Assembly (NCBI GenBank): GCA_011319805.1
Contig: SJRY01000263.1
Span: 62,001 to 126,000, forward strand
Source of the DNA: Macrocybe gigantea
Lineage: Eukaryota > Basidiomycota > Agaricomycetes > Agaricales > Callistosporiaceae
Length of the DNA: 64,000 nt
Direction of reading: 5' to 3'
A program made the translations under genes and the position numbers. Below, one piece after another: positions 34,520-44,536 of the stretch (position 1 is the stretch's first letter; every line of letters starts with the position of its first letter). Below the pieces are notes generated by a model. It made no database searches. It was not told where the DNA came from and saw only the letters and a list, made by a program, of their open reading frames with translations.

Positions 34520-37500
34520 ATGTTTGGAGGCAATGTCACGTCTTCCTGGGCTAATCCCCAGCAGAATCCGCAGCAACAGCAGCAACCGAGTGCATTCGGT
34601 CAACCAAGTGGATTTGGTACCTCTGGTGAGTTTCTTTTTGAGCCATCTGCTTCGAACTTGGGTTTTGAACACTTGCAGCTTTTGGTTCGACTAGTCCATT
34701 CGGTCAACCGCAACCGCAGCAGCCGCAAGCCAACCCGATGTTCGGCAGCTTGGGAGGTGCACCAGGAACAAGCACAGGCAACCCAGGTTTCGGTGAGTGT
34801 GAGGTTCTACACGGAAATTTACACTGACCTGACAGGCGCGAAAGGAGCTTTTGGGGCCGCCCCGAGTACTTCGCAAGCAACTACCTCGCTTTTCGGTGCT
34901 CCAAAGCCCGCGACTGGTTTTGGCGCGTTTGGCGGGGGGGAGGCGGTACATTCGGTGGTGGCGGCGCTTTTGGAGCTAATACAACGACTACTGGGACTGG
35001 TGCCGGAACAGGAATCTTCGGCCAACCCGCTTCCACCAGTTCAACTGGCGCATTCGGCGGAGGTGGTGGTCTCTTCGGGGCCAAGCCAACAACATCCTTT
35101 GGTGCCAGCATGGGTATGAATTCTTAACACCTCTTCTCATCTGATATGCCCTAATTTTCCCTCATTTTGTAGGAGCCACTCCCCAATCTGTTCCGCCTGT
35201 AACAACAGGCACAGGGAGCACGCCCTACGCGGTCCATACAGAGAAAGATTCCTCCAGTGCAAATGTCACGCTCCATTATCAGGCTATCTCCTGCATGCCC
35301 CAGTATCAGAACACGTCTTTCGAGGTGTGTAGATCCAGATGGATTTTTCTCACGTCACTGAACAAAACATCTGCTCTTGTAGGAACTTCGATTACAAGAT
35401 TATGCACAAGGGCGTAAAACGGCCGGCGGCTTTGGCCAGTCCGCCGTGTTCGGCACCGGCCAGCAGCCAACGACAAGTATATTCGGATCACAACCAGCAC
35501 AACAAACTCAGGCAGCAGGATTTGGTTCTGGAACTACAGCCGGTACAGGATTCGGCACCTTCGGAAGTACGGGAACTCAAGGAACCTCGACCAGCCTCTT
35601 TGGAGGAGGAGGCGCCTTTGCTCCGCAACAACAACAGTCCGGTCAACCAGGTCAAGGATTTGGTGCATTTGGCGGAACGCAACAGCAACAACCGCAGCAG
35701 CAGACGGGAGGGTTATTCGGCGGCGGTGCTTTTGGGCCCGCCCCCAGCAAACCGACTGGATTTGGAACGTTCGGTTCAGGTATGAGATATTTCTGAAAAA
35801 CGGGATATCATCGAGTGATTACGTCTCCAGGTGGCACAGGTACTGGTATGTTTGGTGCTGGAGGAACATTTGGGCAGCAACAGCAACAACAACAACAACA
35901 ACAGCAGCAGCAGCAGCAGCAGCCTCAGAGCGGTTTGTTTGGCAGTACACAAACGGGTGCTGGTGGTGCATTTGGTGGTTTCGGTGAGTATGAATATTGG
36001 GCTGAGCGAACCAACCGTTTCTGAACGACCGTCCAGGCAGCACAACTGCCCCTAAGCCACTCTTTGGTACGCAACCGGCAACTCAGCCTGCGACGACTAG
36101 CTTCGGTGCATTCGGGACGACCCAACAGCAACAACCACAGCAGGGGCAGCAACCCCAACAACCATCTCTGTTTGGAGGTGGTACGAGTATCTTTGGCGCC
36201 GGCACCCAGCAGCAGCAGCAGCAACCACCAGCTGCTCAGCAGCCGGCGACGACTTCTTGTATGTGATATTTACCTTCTTATTTACCTAGTTCTGACGCTT
36301 TTTGCAGTGTTCGGTGGGGGTTCCCAGACGGGAGGAACGAGCTTATTCGGAGGTGGCGGTTTGTTCGGCTCTGGTGGCCAACAGACTCAGCAACCGGCTC
36401 AACAACCCGGGCAGACGGGTGCTTTTGGTTCGTTTGGGTTGAACAAACCCGCTGCACCTGCATCAACCTCATTATTTTCAGGTGGTTTCGGCCAGCAACC
36501 TGCTGCTCAACCACAACAAGGTGGCCTGTTCGGTAGCACTCTTGGCCAGTCAACCACACAACAGCCAGCACTGGGTGGCGGTCTCTTCGGTGGACCGAAG
36601 CCTGCTGCACCAGCACTTGGTACTTCGATCTCGACAGGCCAAGGTGGCTTATTCGGGTCCACGGGCACTACCACTGGTCTTTTCAATGCCTCTGCTACGG
36701 CTCCTGGTGCTCAAGGTTCCTTGACGGCGTCCATCTCGCAGCCAATTGAAACGAATCTGTTCTCCCTGTTACCCTCTGGTCCGCGTACCGTCAGCCTTGA
36801 AAGCGCACAACCCAAAAAGAAATCAGGCTTTTTTGTCGATATCCCAACAAGATCCCCAGTTCCTAAGGTGCAGCTGAGTTACACTCCAGCCACTTCAAAA
36901 CTCCGCGGCTTCGCATCGTCGACATCCCTCGCATCTTCGACAGCGACGACTCCCTTCGCCACGTCTTTTGGACCTGGGAAGGTGGGCGCTTTGTCCCTCA
37001 GCCGAACAGCTGAAAGCAAACCATCGACCGGGGATATTCTCTCAAGGACTGCCAGCCCTTCACTGGGGAGCGGTGCACGACAAAGCGTTAAAAAAGTAAT
37101 ATTTGACAAAAAGGTCGAGCCGTCCGAGCTATTTACAAAATCAGGCGGTTCTCCCGGATCACTACGGGGCGGCAAAGTTGTTTTCAGCCCTGCACTGAGC
37201 GTGGCTGCGCGAGAGAAAGACTCTCTGACAGCTTCCACTGCCTCGACGAACGGAGTAACCGAGTCGCCGACACCAGTTCCGCGATCACAGCGTCCATCCA
37301 ATCGGTTCACTGCCCAGGGCTCGCAAAACATTGGACAACCAGGAGAGACTACTGCAGAATCTAATGCAGCTCTTGAAGAGGGCGATTACTGGGTGAAGCC
37401 GGATCTCTCGGTGCTGAAGCAGGCAGGGTATGACGAACTATCTTCGTTTAAGAACTTGACGGTAGGTCGGGTCGGGTATGGCGAGATTGAGTTTCTGGAT

Positions 37501-37817
37501 CCAGTGGATCTCACCGGGCTGCCCAGGCTGGGCGCCTTGCTCGGTGAGGTGGTCCGCTTCGACGACAAAGAATGCAGCGTGTATCCGGATAGCGACGACG
37601 TGGATAAACCGCCCCAGGTTCAGGCCTGAACGTCCGAGCTCGTTTGACACTACTTCGATGCTGGGCGGTCGACAAAGCGACACGAGAACCAATCAAGGAC
37701 CTAAATCACCCTACGGCTATCAAACACTTGAAGCGCTTGAAGAACATGAAGGATACCCACTTCGACAGCTTCGACATGGCAGAGGGCAAATGGACTTTCA
37801 CTGTGGACCACTTCTGA
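34520..37817 (+). CDS. NUP98: GLFG nucleoporin NUP98/NUP116 with GLEBS motif and autopeptidase-type C-terminal domain
   Basis: FG-repeat nucleoporin that builds the permeability barrier and binds the mRNA export factor Gle2/Rae1. Eight exons: 34520..34625, 34679..34792, 34836..35113, 35173..35324, 35383..35779, 35831..35983, 36037..36258 and 36308..37817. GLFG/FG repeats fill residues 1-600. The GLEBS Gle2-binding motif is clear (PYAVHTEKDSSSANVTLHYQ, then SFEELRLQDYAQGRK). The C-terminal nucleoporin2 domain runs from GDYWVKPDLSVLKQAGYDEL to WTFTVDHF. The stop codon follows HF directly, so the usual self-cleavage HF/S site lacks its Ser/Thr and there is no Nup96 part. Two frame breaks, in a G7 run near 34938 and a CCCC run near 37615, are one-base homopolymer losses; restoring both gives exactly 978 codons. 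Confidence 0.93.
35875..35922 (+). repeat. CAG/CAA repeat encoding Q16 in NUP98
   Basis: Sixteen consecutive glutamine codons, first mixed CAA/CAG, then seven CAG in a row, sit inside the FG-repeat domain. They are followed by PQSGLFGS. Such tracts are expected to vary in length between strains. Confidence 0.95.
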
Positions 37818-38232
37818 CTAACAGTTACACAAGCATGTTTTTCGCTGTTCTCTAGGCCACTTATGTTTGACGGTAGATACGCAGTAAATGAATTCACTGG
37901 TAGTCTAGTCGGTAGTTACATACCATAGTCTGTATTTTCCCTTGCAATGTGACGAGTAAACGGAGATTGCAAGTGCCGAGCTCGGCGTTGAGAAACATGT
38001 CCGCGCTGCCCTTATTCTCCGAGGGAGTCTGGACGGGTCTAGGCGAAGCAATTGAATGGAAGCTTGAACGGAACTACACGGACACGGAACATTTCGGGAT
38101 GTCACAAGTCGGGCACCTGGGAAAAGGCTGGCATTGTCATCTGGCAGTTGGGCCAGTCACGGGACGGATTATGAGATCATCTGTTTCACTCCCTTAAAAG
38201 TCTTTCACACCCACCCGGTATCCTCGCCAACC

Positions 38233-39240
38233 ATGAAGTCAGCATACATCCATGCTCAACTCGCTCAGGGATTTTTTTAACATTGTTCTCTAGACTCCTG
38301 GTGAAGACGAATATGCAGGACACGCAAGGGCATCAAGGCGCGGCGCCCTCGAAGGTGTTGTCGGTGGCACAATCTTGGGCCTGGGTATTTCCTATTGGCT
38401 GCAGCGGACATACCCAAAGTACCGTCAACTCCCGATCTCCCTCAAAACTATGGGTGTTGTCATCATCGCTGCCCCGGCGTTGACCATTCAAGCTGAGCGA
38501 CGCAGTCTCCAATATGAGCGATCCAGATGGTGAGTCACACGCTTACACATCGCCGCGGATCAAGGAGATGTTGAGCGATGTGCAGGGAGGGCCATGGTGT
38601 CCGTATCCTGGATGAAAAGCGACTGGAAGAAGAACGTCGCTGGGAACAGATGTCCACAAAAGAAAAACTCGCCAATTGGGCTGACAATCACCAGTACAGC
38701 ATTATCCTTGGCGGTTGGGTTGCCAGTCTTGCCCTCGCTGGCGGTCTCATAGCTCGTGACAGGTACGTTGAGCTTTGCTAATTTTTTTTCTCTCTTGAGC
38801 AGCATCTGAACTTGTTTGTCTTTCAGGATGCAAACGACGCCTCAAAAGGTGGCGTTGAAATGTTGATGTCATAGCCCGATCATAATCTGACGCGGAGTTT
38901 TAAAGGTTGTTCAAGCCCGTATGTGGGCTCAGGGTCTGACCATAGGACTGCTCATCGTCGCCGGCGCTCTGACGCAGGCAAAGCGCGCTCAAGCCGCCAA
39001 GCATGCAAGTCATCGTCTTTCCGAACTTTGTTTCGCTTGCTTACTTCACTTTACAGGGCAATAATGACCACTCATGGAGAGATGTGGTGAGTATAGGATC
39101 TGGCAGATACTGGTTGTATTGCAGACTTAGCCTGTCATTTCTAGTTGGCACAACAGGAGCGTGATCAAGCACTTGCTGACCAAATGAAGCAGAACGCGAC
39201 CGAGTCCACTCCCGCTCGCGCCATTGGTGCCTCTCATTGA
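38233..39240 (+). CDS. RCF2: Respiratory supercomplex factor 2 (HIG1-domain protein)
   Basis: Mitochondrial inner-membrane protein that associates with cytochrome c oxidase and III-IV supercomplexes. Exons 2-7 are clear: 38294..38529, 38586..38762, 38827..38848, 38906..39004, 39057..39086 and 39145..39240. An N-terminal hairpin (GGTILGLGISYWLQRTYPKY, LKTMGVVIIAAPALTIQAE) is followed by a charged loop. The HIG1 pair of membrane segments is at YSIILGGWVASLALAGGLI and MWAQGLTIGLLIVAGALTQA. The first exon is just MK at 38233. Its donor reads AAGTCAGC, so either one G is missing (AAG/GTCAGC) or a TCA/GCATAC GC-donor is used. Intron 39005..39056 is a GC-AG intron with the perfect GCAAGT donor. Confidence 0.85.
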
Positions 39241-39595
39241 ATAGCATTTCTTCGTACACCCATTCTTTCCACCTTTCCGCTGTTTCTTTCGACGCTAAGT
39301 AGATTGTACACCTATAATACGAAAACACCTAGCTATTTGCACTCTCTCGTGGGCATGACGCTTCACCGTTTGTCATCTCAGGAATCTTCATTTCATTTGT
39401 TATCACTCCGCGAGCCTTGGTAAGGAAAAACTCGATCGCGAGGCGCTCACGACATTCTTGCGATTTGGTCATCACGTGGTTTCGAAAAGCTGACACCTTA
39501 ATCTATCCGATCTGCTCAAAATCCCATGGAAAGCCGTTGGTTGCGAGAACGAGCGCTTGGTAGGCGAACAGCATCACATCAGCATCTGGTTCATT

Positions 39596-40490
39596 ATGGC
39601 GATCGATAAGTCGCTGGACCTTCCCCTTTCCAAAGAAGAGCTGGACGAGATCAATGCACGCCTCAGCTTGCTCACTCCAGAAGACATTCTAGCATGGGCG
39701 ATAGAGCATCTTCCGAACCTGTACCAGACGACAGCTTTTGGCTTGACGGGACTCGTCGCCATCGACATGCTGTCCAAGATTACGCAGAGCCCACCGCCTC
39801 TTATATTTCTCGACACGCTGTACCACTTTCCCGAGACTTATGAGCTTGTGGAAGACGTGAAGAAGAGGTATGGTACCCAAATCCATGTGTTTAAGCCCGA
39901 GGGTTGCGAAGCCGTTACGGATTTTGAAGTGAAGTATGGCGAGAATCTATGGGAAACGGACGAAAACACGTATGACTATGTGGTTAAGGTTTTTGGGTTT
40001 TGCACTGGACATTCTTGCTTGTTCTGCGGCTAATGTGGCCCTGATCCTAGGTGGAGCCTGCCAGACGGGCGTATGAAGCATTGAATGTCAAATCTGTCAT
40101 AACAGGACGTCGCGCTTCGCAAGGAGGTGACAGAGCGTCTCTACAGCCTCTAGAAGTCGATTCAACTGGTCTTCTGAAGTTAAATCCGCTGTTTGCGTGG
40201 AACTTTGATATGGTGGAATGGTACATCAACAAGCACGAAGTGCCACGGAATAAGCTGCTAGATCAGGGATACCGCAGCGTCGGCGACTGGCACAGCACAT
40301 CCAAGGTCGAGAAGGGCCAGGACGAGAGGGCCGGTCGCTGGGCTGGGCGAGAGAAAACGGAGTGTGGGCTGCACAAGGATTACTTTGCGATGAAAACTCA
40401 GGCCAAAGCAATAGGTATGTGCTGTATCTGCTCGTTTCCTTCTTTCATCAAACTTACTGTATCGGATACTCGCTTCCGCATTCAGCGTAG
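39596..40490 (+). CDS. MET16: 3'-phosphoadenosine 5'-phosphosulfate (PAPS) reductase
   Basis: Reduces PAPS to sulfite with thioredoxin in the sulfate assimilation route to methionine and cysteine. Exons are 39596..39988, 40051..40414 and a terminal exon 40486..40490 that supplies only GC-TAG. The sum is 253 residues, normal for the family. Signatures are YQTTAFGLTGLVAIDML (PAPS-binding P-loop-like), LIFLDTLYHFPETYEL, KVEPARRAY, SVITGRRASQGGDRASL, LLKLNPLFAWNFDMVEWYI, and the C-terminal catalytic-cysteine motif KTECGLHKDY. The upstream in-frame GTG/ATG codons are ignored, because MAIDKSLDLPLSKEELDEI is a good start with an A/T-rich lead. Confidence 0.93.
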
Positions 40491-40910
40491 ATCATTCCAG
40501 TACTTTAAGAGGCTGTGGGTTCCACATGGTGTCTTCTTCCGCCGTGCTGGCTCGCGCAATTATGACGCCCATAACAAATAAATATCACAGCGGATACCAA
40601 AAATATGTATCTACAGCATCTTATATACATTCCGACGTGATGATACTTCTTGATCTTTTCCTGTTTGCGTTCGTATTTTCTCTCAAGTGAGGGCAATCAT
40701 GTGATGGGCCCCTTGCATACCCCCCTGCGACACTGTTGACGGGCGGAGTCCAATATCTCCCTCATGTGGAACATCATAGCGCAACGAGTCACTGCTTTAA
40801 AATCAAGAATCGCACCAGCATTGCCACCATTCCTTTCGCATCGTCCTGTCCCTACAACGTTCATCGCCAGCACTGCTCTTGTGCCCGCTTCTGATATCAC
40901 TTCCGATACG

Positions 40911-42185
40911 ATGGCCCTCAAGTGCGTTTCGTCGTATCCTCAAATATTAGTCATCGCTGTATCTTGTTTGCGATTTTGCTTAGCCCAGAGTTCGGTCCAG
41001 ATTCCAGTCTGTGGCCTCCGCTGCCTGAGATTCTGTCCAACGACATCAGGCTGCAAGTGTTCACCCATCGCAGCTACTTTGCACGGCCGACTCATATATT
41101 TGAGGACCATCCCGACGATCCGAGTCCCGACAATGAAAAGTCATTAATCATCCCGTTTCATTTCAGATGAAAAGCCTGATTGTCTCGTTCCCCTTGCCGT
41201 TGTTCCAGGTTTGAGCATTTGGGTGATACAGTACTGAGCCTGGCCGTGACAGGACTTATGATAGAGATGTATCCTACCCTACATGTTGGACCCTCGACTG
41301 TGAGTTCTCCCGCGAGGCGTTGCCGTCCCACAGGATGATTCCACATTCTTTTTCTCTTTTCCACTGTCGGTTCTCACAATGTCACCAGAAAATCAGAGCA
41401 CTGATTGTCGGGAACTCTACTCTCGCCGAGATGTGAGCTTCTCGATTCGATTTCCATCTGGGGTTCTCCTTCATCTAGTTGTGGTCCATACTTATCTGTC
41501 ATCTTCAGTTCCCTAAAGTACAAGCTGCCTGATCGTTTGAGGCTGCACCCTGCACAGGCGATCACACTGAGGGCATCTACTCACGTCCAAGGTATACGTC
41601 CTTCATTTTGCACTGCAGCTATTCTTCTTTCTGATTGGTCTGTCGGATTAGCCGATGTGTTCGAGGTGAAAAGCCAGTGTCCATAGATCTTGCGCCTCGC
41701 ATGGCTGAGCAGTTTCACAGTCCTTCATCGGGGGGCTGTACCTCGACCAAGGGCTTGACGCCGTCAAGAAGTGGCTTGAAGCCCTTTTCCCTCCCTACAT
41801 CACCGCCGCATATTTGATCGTCCGACAGCAGCACGGCCTACCGGCGCAACTCCCGACGCCGGCCCCCTCTCCGCGCTCGTCCGCAGAGGCTGTGACACCG
41901 CCGACGACGGTGGGACACCTCTCGCTGTTCAACCAGCATCTCCAGAAGAACAATCGTCAGGTCGAGTGGGTCTACTCCGACTCGGCCCCGGACGATATCA
42001 GCGAGCCCTCTGAGTTGCCAAACTCCGAGGTCATGCTCAAACTGACCAAGACGACGCCGACTTGGTACGTCAAAGTCATGGTCGACGGAGACTTTTACGG
42101 CAAGGGCAAGGGCAACACGAAGAAGGCGGCCAGGAACGAAGCAGCTAAACAGGGCCTGGAGAAGCTCGGTGTCGTCGTTTGGTGA
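40911..42185 (+). CDS. RNase III domain protein with C-terminal dsRNA-binding domain
   Basis: Minimal RNase III architecture of 287 residues. Seven exons: 40911..40921, 40984..41139, 41209..41299, 41389..41432, 41509..41591, 41652..41665 and 41721..42185. The RNase III signature NEKFEHLGDTVL keeps the acidic residues (E and D), and the second catalytic pair is present in ADVFESFIGGLYLDQG (D..E). The dsRBD covers about the last 85 residues: LSLFNQHLQKNNRQVEWVY ... WYVKVMVDGDFYGKGKGNTK, then KKAARNEAAKQGLEKLG. By length it could be a mitochondrial-ribosome mL44-like protein or an Rnt1/Pac1-type processing enzyme. Conserved acidic residues favour catalytic activity. A 14-nt exon carries DVFE. 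Confidence 0.88.
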
Positions 42186-43075
42186 GTTGTTCAGTTGGGC
42201 GCTTGTTCTTCCCATTCTGTTTGTCAGATATCGTTTTCGGCTTGGGAGGCGTAATTGATTTGGTTCGGATAAGCCTTCATTTCGCGCCTCTTTTTCATTT
42301 GTGGCGTTTTTTTTTTTTGCCTTTTTGAGAGGAAACTAAAGTTTGTGCTGCAGAGATTTTTGACTTCCACCATCCTTTGAATGGAAAGGCGCGACATGTT
42401 TTCTCCAGACTTGTGCTAGATCTGCAGCGCATCCGTTATGCCCATGATATCTAGCTCAAATGTGCAGAGAGCATGGATCGAGCTATATTTATATTGCTAT
42501 GAATCTTTCCCTCCTTTTCTGTTTTTGCTTTTGTCCGTTGTGTTACCGTGCTTTGTATGCTTTGTATGTGGAAAACTTGTAGGAATATACGACATTGCTC
42601 ATTGTTGCCGTCTCGGCCTGCTATAGCTCGCGTCATGCTCCAACTCGGTCCTCATCTGGGAAATGGAGTAGTCTGGGAGCAGCTAGAAGCGTCTTATCTC
42701 ACCTTCCCTGGCTCAGCAGTTTCCACTCGCACGGCGCGAGCGGACCAGAGCATCTGCTCCGGGTGCCATCTTCCGAATGCAGTAACGGCTGTCATACGAC
42801 ACGCTCGCATCAAATCGCAAAGCGATTCTCGACATGTGATAAGGGGTGCGCGGAGGCCAGAGAAAAAAAGAGATCTATACACAATTCCATAAATCACTAC
42901 CTGAATCTGCAGGGTAAGCACGCATGAGAAGTGTATACTACGTGCCCCCCCTCCCTGCTATTACATGTAAGACCTCCGAAGATGCGCCCGTCAGTGGTAA
43001 AGGCCATGGGTAACTTAAATGAAGGCATTATATGACAGGATCAGTACAAGACGTCGGCGCGGATGGGTAAATCAA
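42186..43075. other. Convergent intergenic region between the RNase III gene and cytochrome b5
   Basis: About 890 bp between convergent 3' ends. There are T-rich runs (T10 near 42309-42318) and short unconnected frames only. No gene or structured RNA is supported. Confidence 0.45.
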
Positions 43076-43770
43076 TCATGCGGATCCAGCATAGTACCGC
43101 CATGCGAAGTAGGCACCCAACAAGCCGAGGGGAACGAAGTACATCAAACTGAAGGGGCCTAATTAGGTATGGCGGTTGCAGAGGGGTTATGTTCACGCAC
43201 TTGGATCCCTGCTCGACGGCGCCCTTCAGCCGGGATTCCTGAGCAGCAGCAGCACCGGATTTCAGTTTGATGTCCTGGGAGAATGAAATGAAAGCATAAG
43301 CGGTGTGATTCGACATGGAACTGGAAGTAGAGAAAGGCGCACCCCTTCGAATTCACCGACGAGCATGCCGGGTAGCAAGGCGCGAGCCTCGTCCGAGTGT
43401 CCGACGTCCTCAAAAGCCTCTGTAGCATCTTGGCCTGTTGTGACGACGACATGGTGAGAACCGAGTAATGACAGGAGGTAGCGGTGGGAGATTGTGCCAC
43501 GTACCACCCTCAGCGAGAAGGACCTCGTCACCTCCGGGGTGCTGATTCAAGAGTTAGAACACCAGATGTCAGAGAACGTCCCTCTGAGACGCATACGAAC
43601 CTCATCCATGAATTTCGTAACATCGTAGACTTGACAGCGCGACAGATAGTTAGCGACAAACTCGAAGAACGCGATTGGGCCACGCGGTTACCTTTGCCGT
43701 GAATGAGAATGTAGAAACTCTCCTTTGTCTTGTGGGCGCGGAGGTCCTCGAGGGTGATCGTTTTGGACAT
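43076..43770 (-). CDS. CYB5: Cytochrome b5, tail-anchored
   Basis: Electron carrier of the ER (or outer mitochondrial) membrane that feeds fatty-acid desaturases, sterol enzymes and P450s. Several short exons give MSKTITLEDLRAHKTKESFY, then ILIHGKVYDVTKFMDEHPGG (first haem ligand His in HPGG), DEVLLAEGGQDATEAFEDVG, and HSDEARALLPGMLVGEFEG with the second haem ligand His in GHSDEAR. A linker (SGAAAAQESRLKGAVEQGSK) is followed by a C-terminal membrane anchor LMYFVPLGLLGAYFAWRYY and a short GSA tail. The start ATG is preceded by A-rich sequence. Length is about 135-140 residues, typical of the family. Confidence 0.92.
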
Positions 43771-44536
43771 TTTTTGTCGATGAAAGGACGGGAACGGCTT
43801 CCTGCTAGTACAGTTGGGTTGGAGGAGACAGGTAAGCTGAGAAAACAAGTCGCTGTTCTTTATAAAAAAAACACCCGGAGTATTTTTCCCACGTGTTCAC
43901 TGGAAAATTGCGGTTCAGAGTACTACTGATCTCTGTTCCTTATCGACTGAGTGGATGTTGGTGTTTCGAGACCGGTATTCCAGATCCTGAAATTGCACGA
44001 CTTTTCCGCGCATCTTGTCGACGCAGGCCCCCAAGTCTTCCCCCCAGCAAACAGGTTCAACAAACAAAACTTAATAACGATTGCATCGTACAGATACATT
44101 TGGCTAGCTACATGTCTGCGCGGTTTAGTACTCGAATGACCACGAAAGCGAGCGCTGCAGACAGCTGAACAGTCAAGCGTGGACCACGCATCGATTTCTC
44201 TTCCACTTCACTAGTACAGGTAACGAAGGCACAGACAGCCGTGTTCCTAGGCATTTGCGAGTGGATAAGCTGGACAAAGGCGTTTTGAGGGCAAACAAAG
44301 CCGAAGATTAAAGCTGGGCAATGGCATTAGTGTCGAGGTCAACGCAACTTGCAAAGCTGAAAATTTCCGCAGGGTATTTATTGCCCAAAGAAATTCAGAC
44401 TCCGTCATAAACACACGCAAACATATCAGGATCTGACGATACAGTCAGCGTTCGGTTCCTTCTTCTCGACGTCCGCCATCAACGCCCTCTTGCACGACTT
44501 CCAGGTCCTCGCCAGACCTCGCCTTTACCGCTATCC
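43771..44536. promoter_or_regulatory. Divergent promoter interval between cytochrome b5 and the membrane FG nucleoporin
   Basis: About 765 bp between two divergent start codons. A run of A8 and a TATAAAAAAA-like stretch near 43861-43871 lie about 95 bp upstream of the cytochrome b5 ATG. On the minus strand this reads TTTTTTTATA, so it is a possible but unproven AT-rich promoter element. No reading frame is supported. Confidence 0.4.

Noticed and set aside
37949..38197. An 82-codon plus-strand frame between NUP98 and RCF2.
   Set aside because: It begins at GTG, sits in the 3' flank of NUP98, and shows no recognisable domain.
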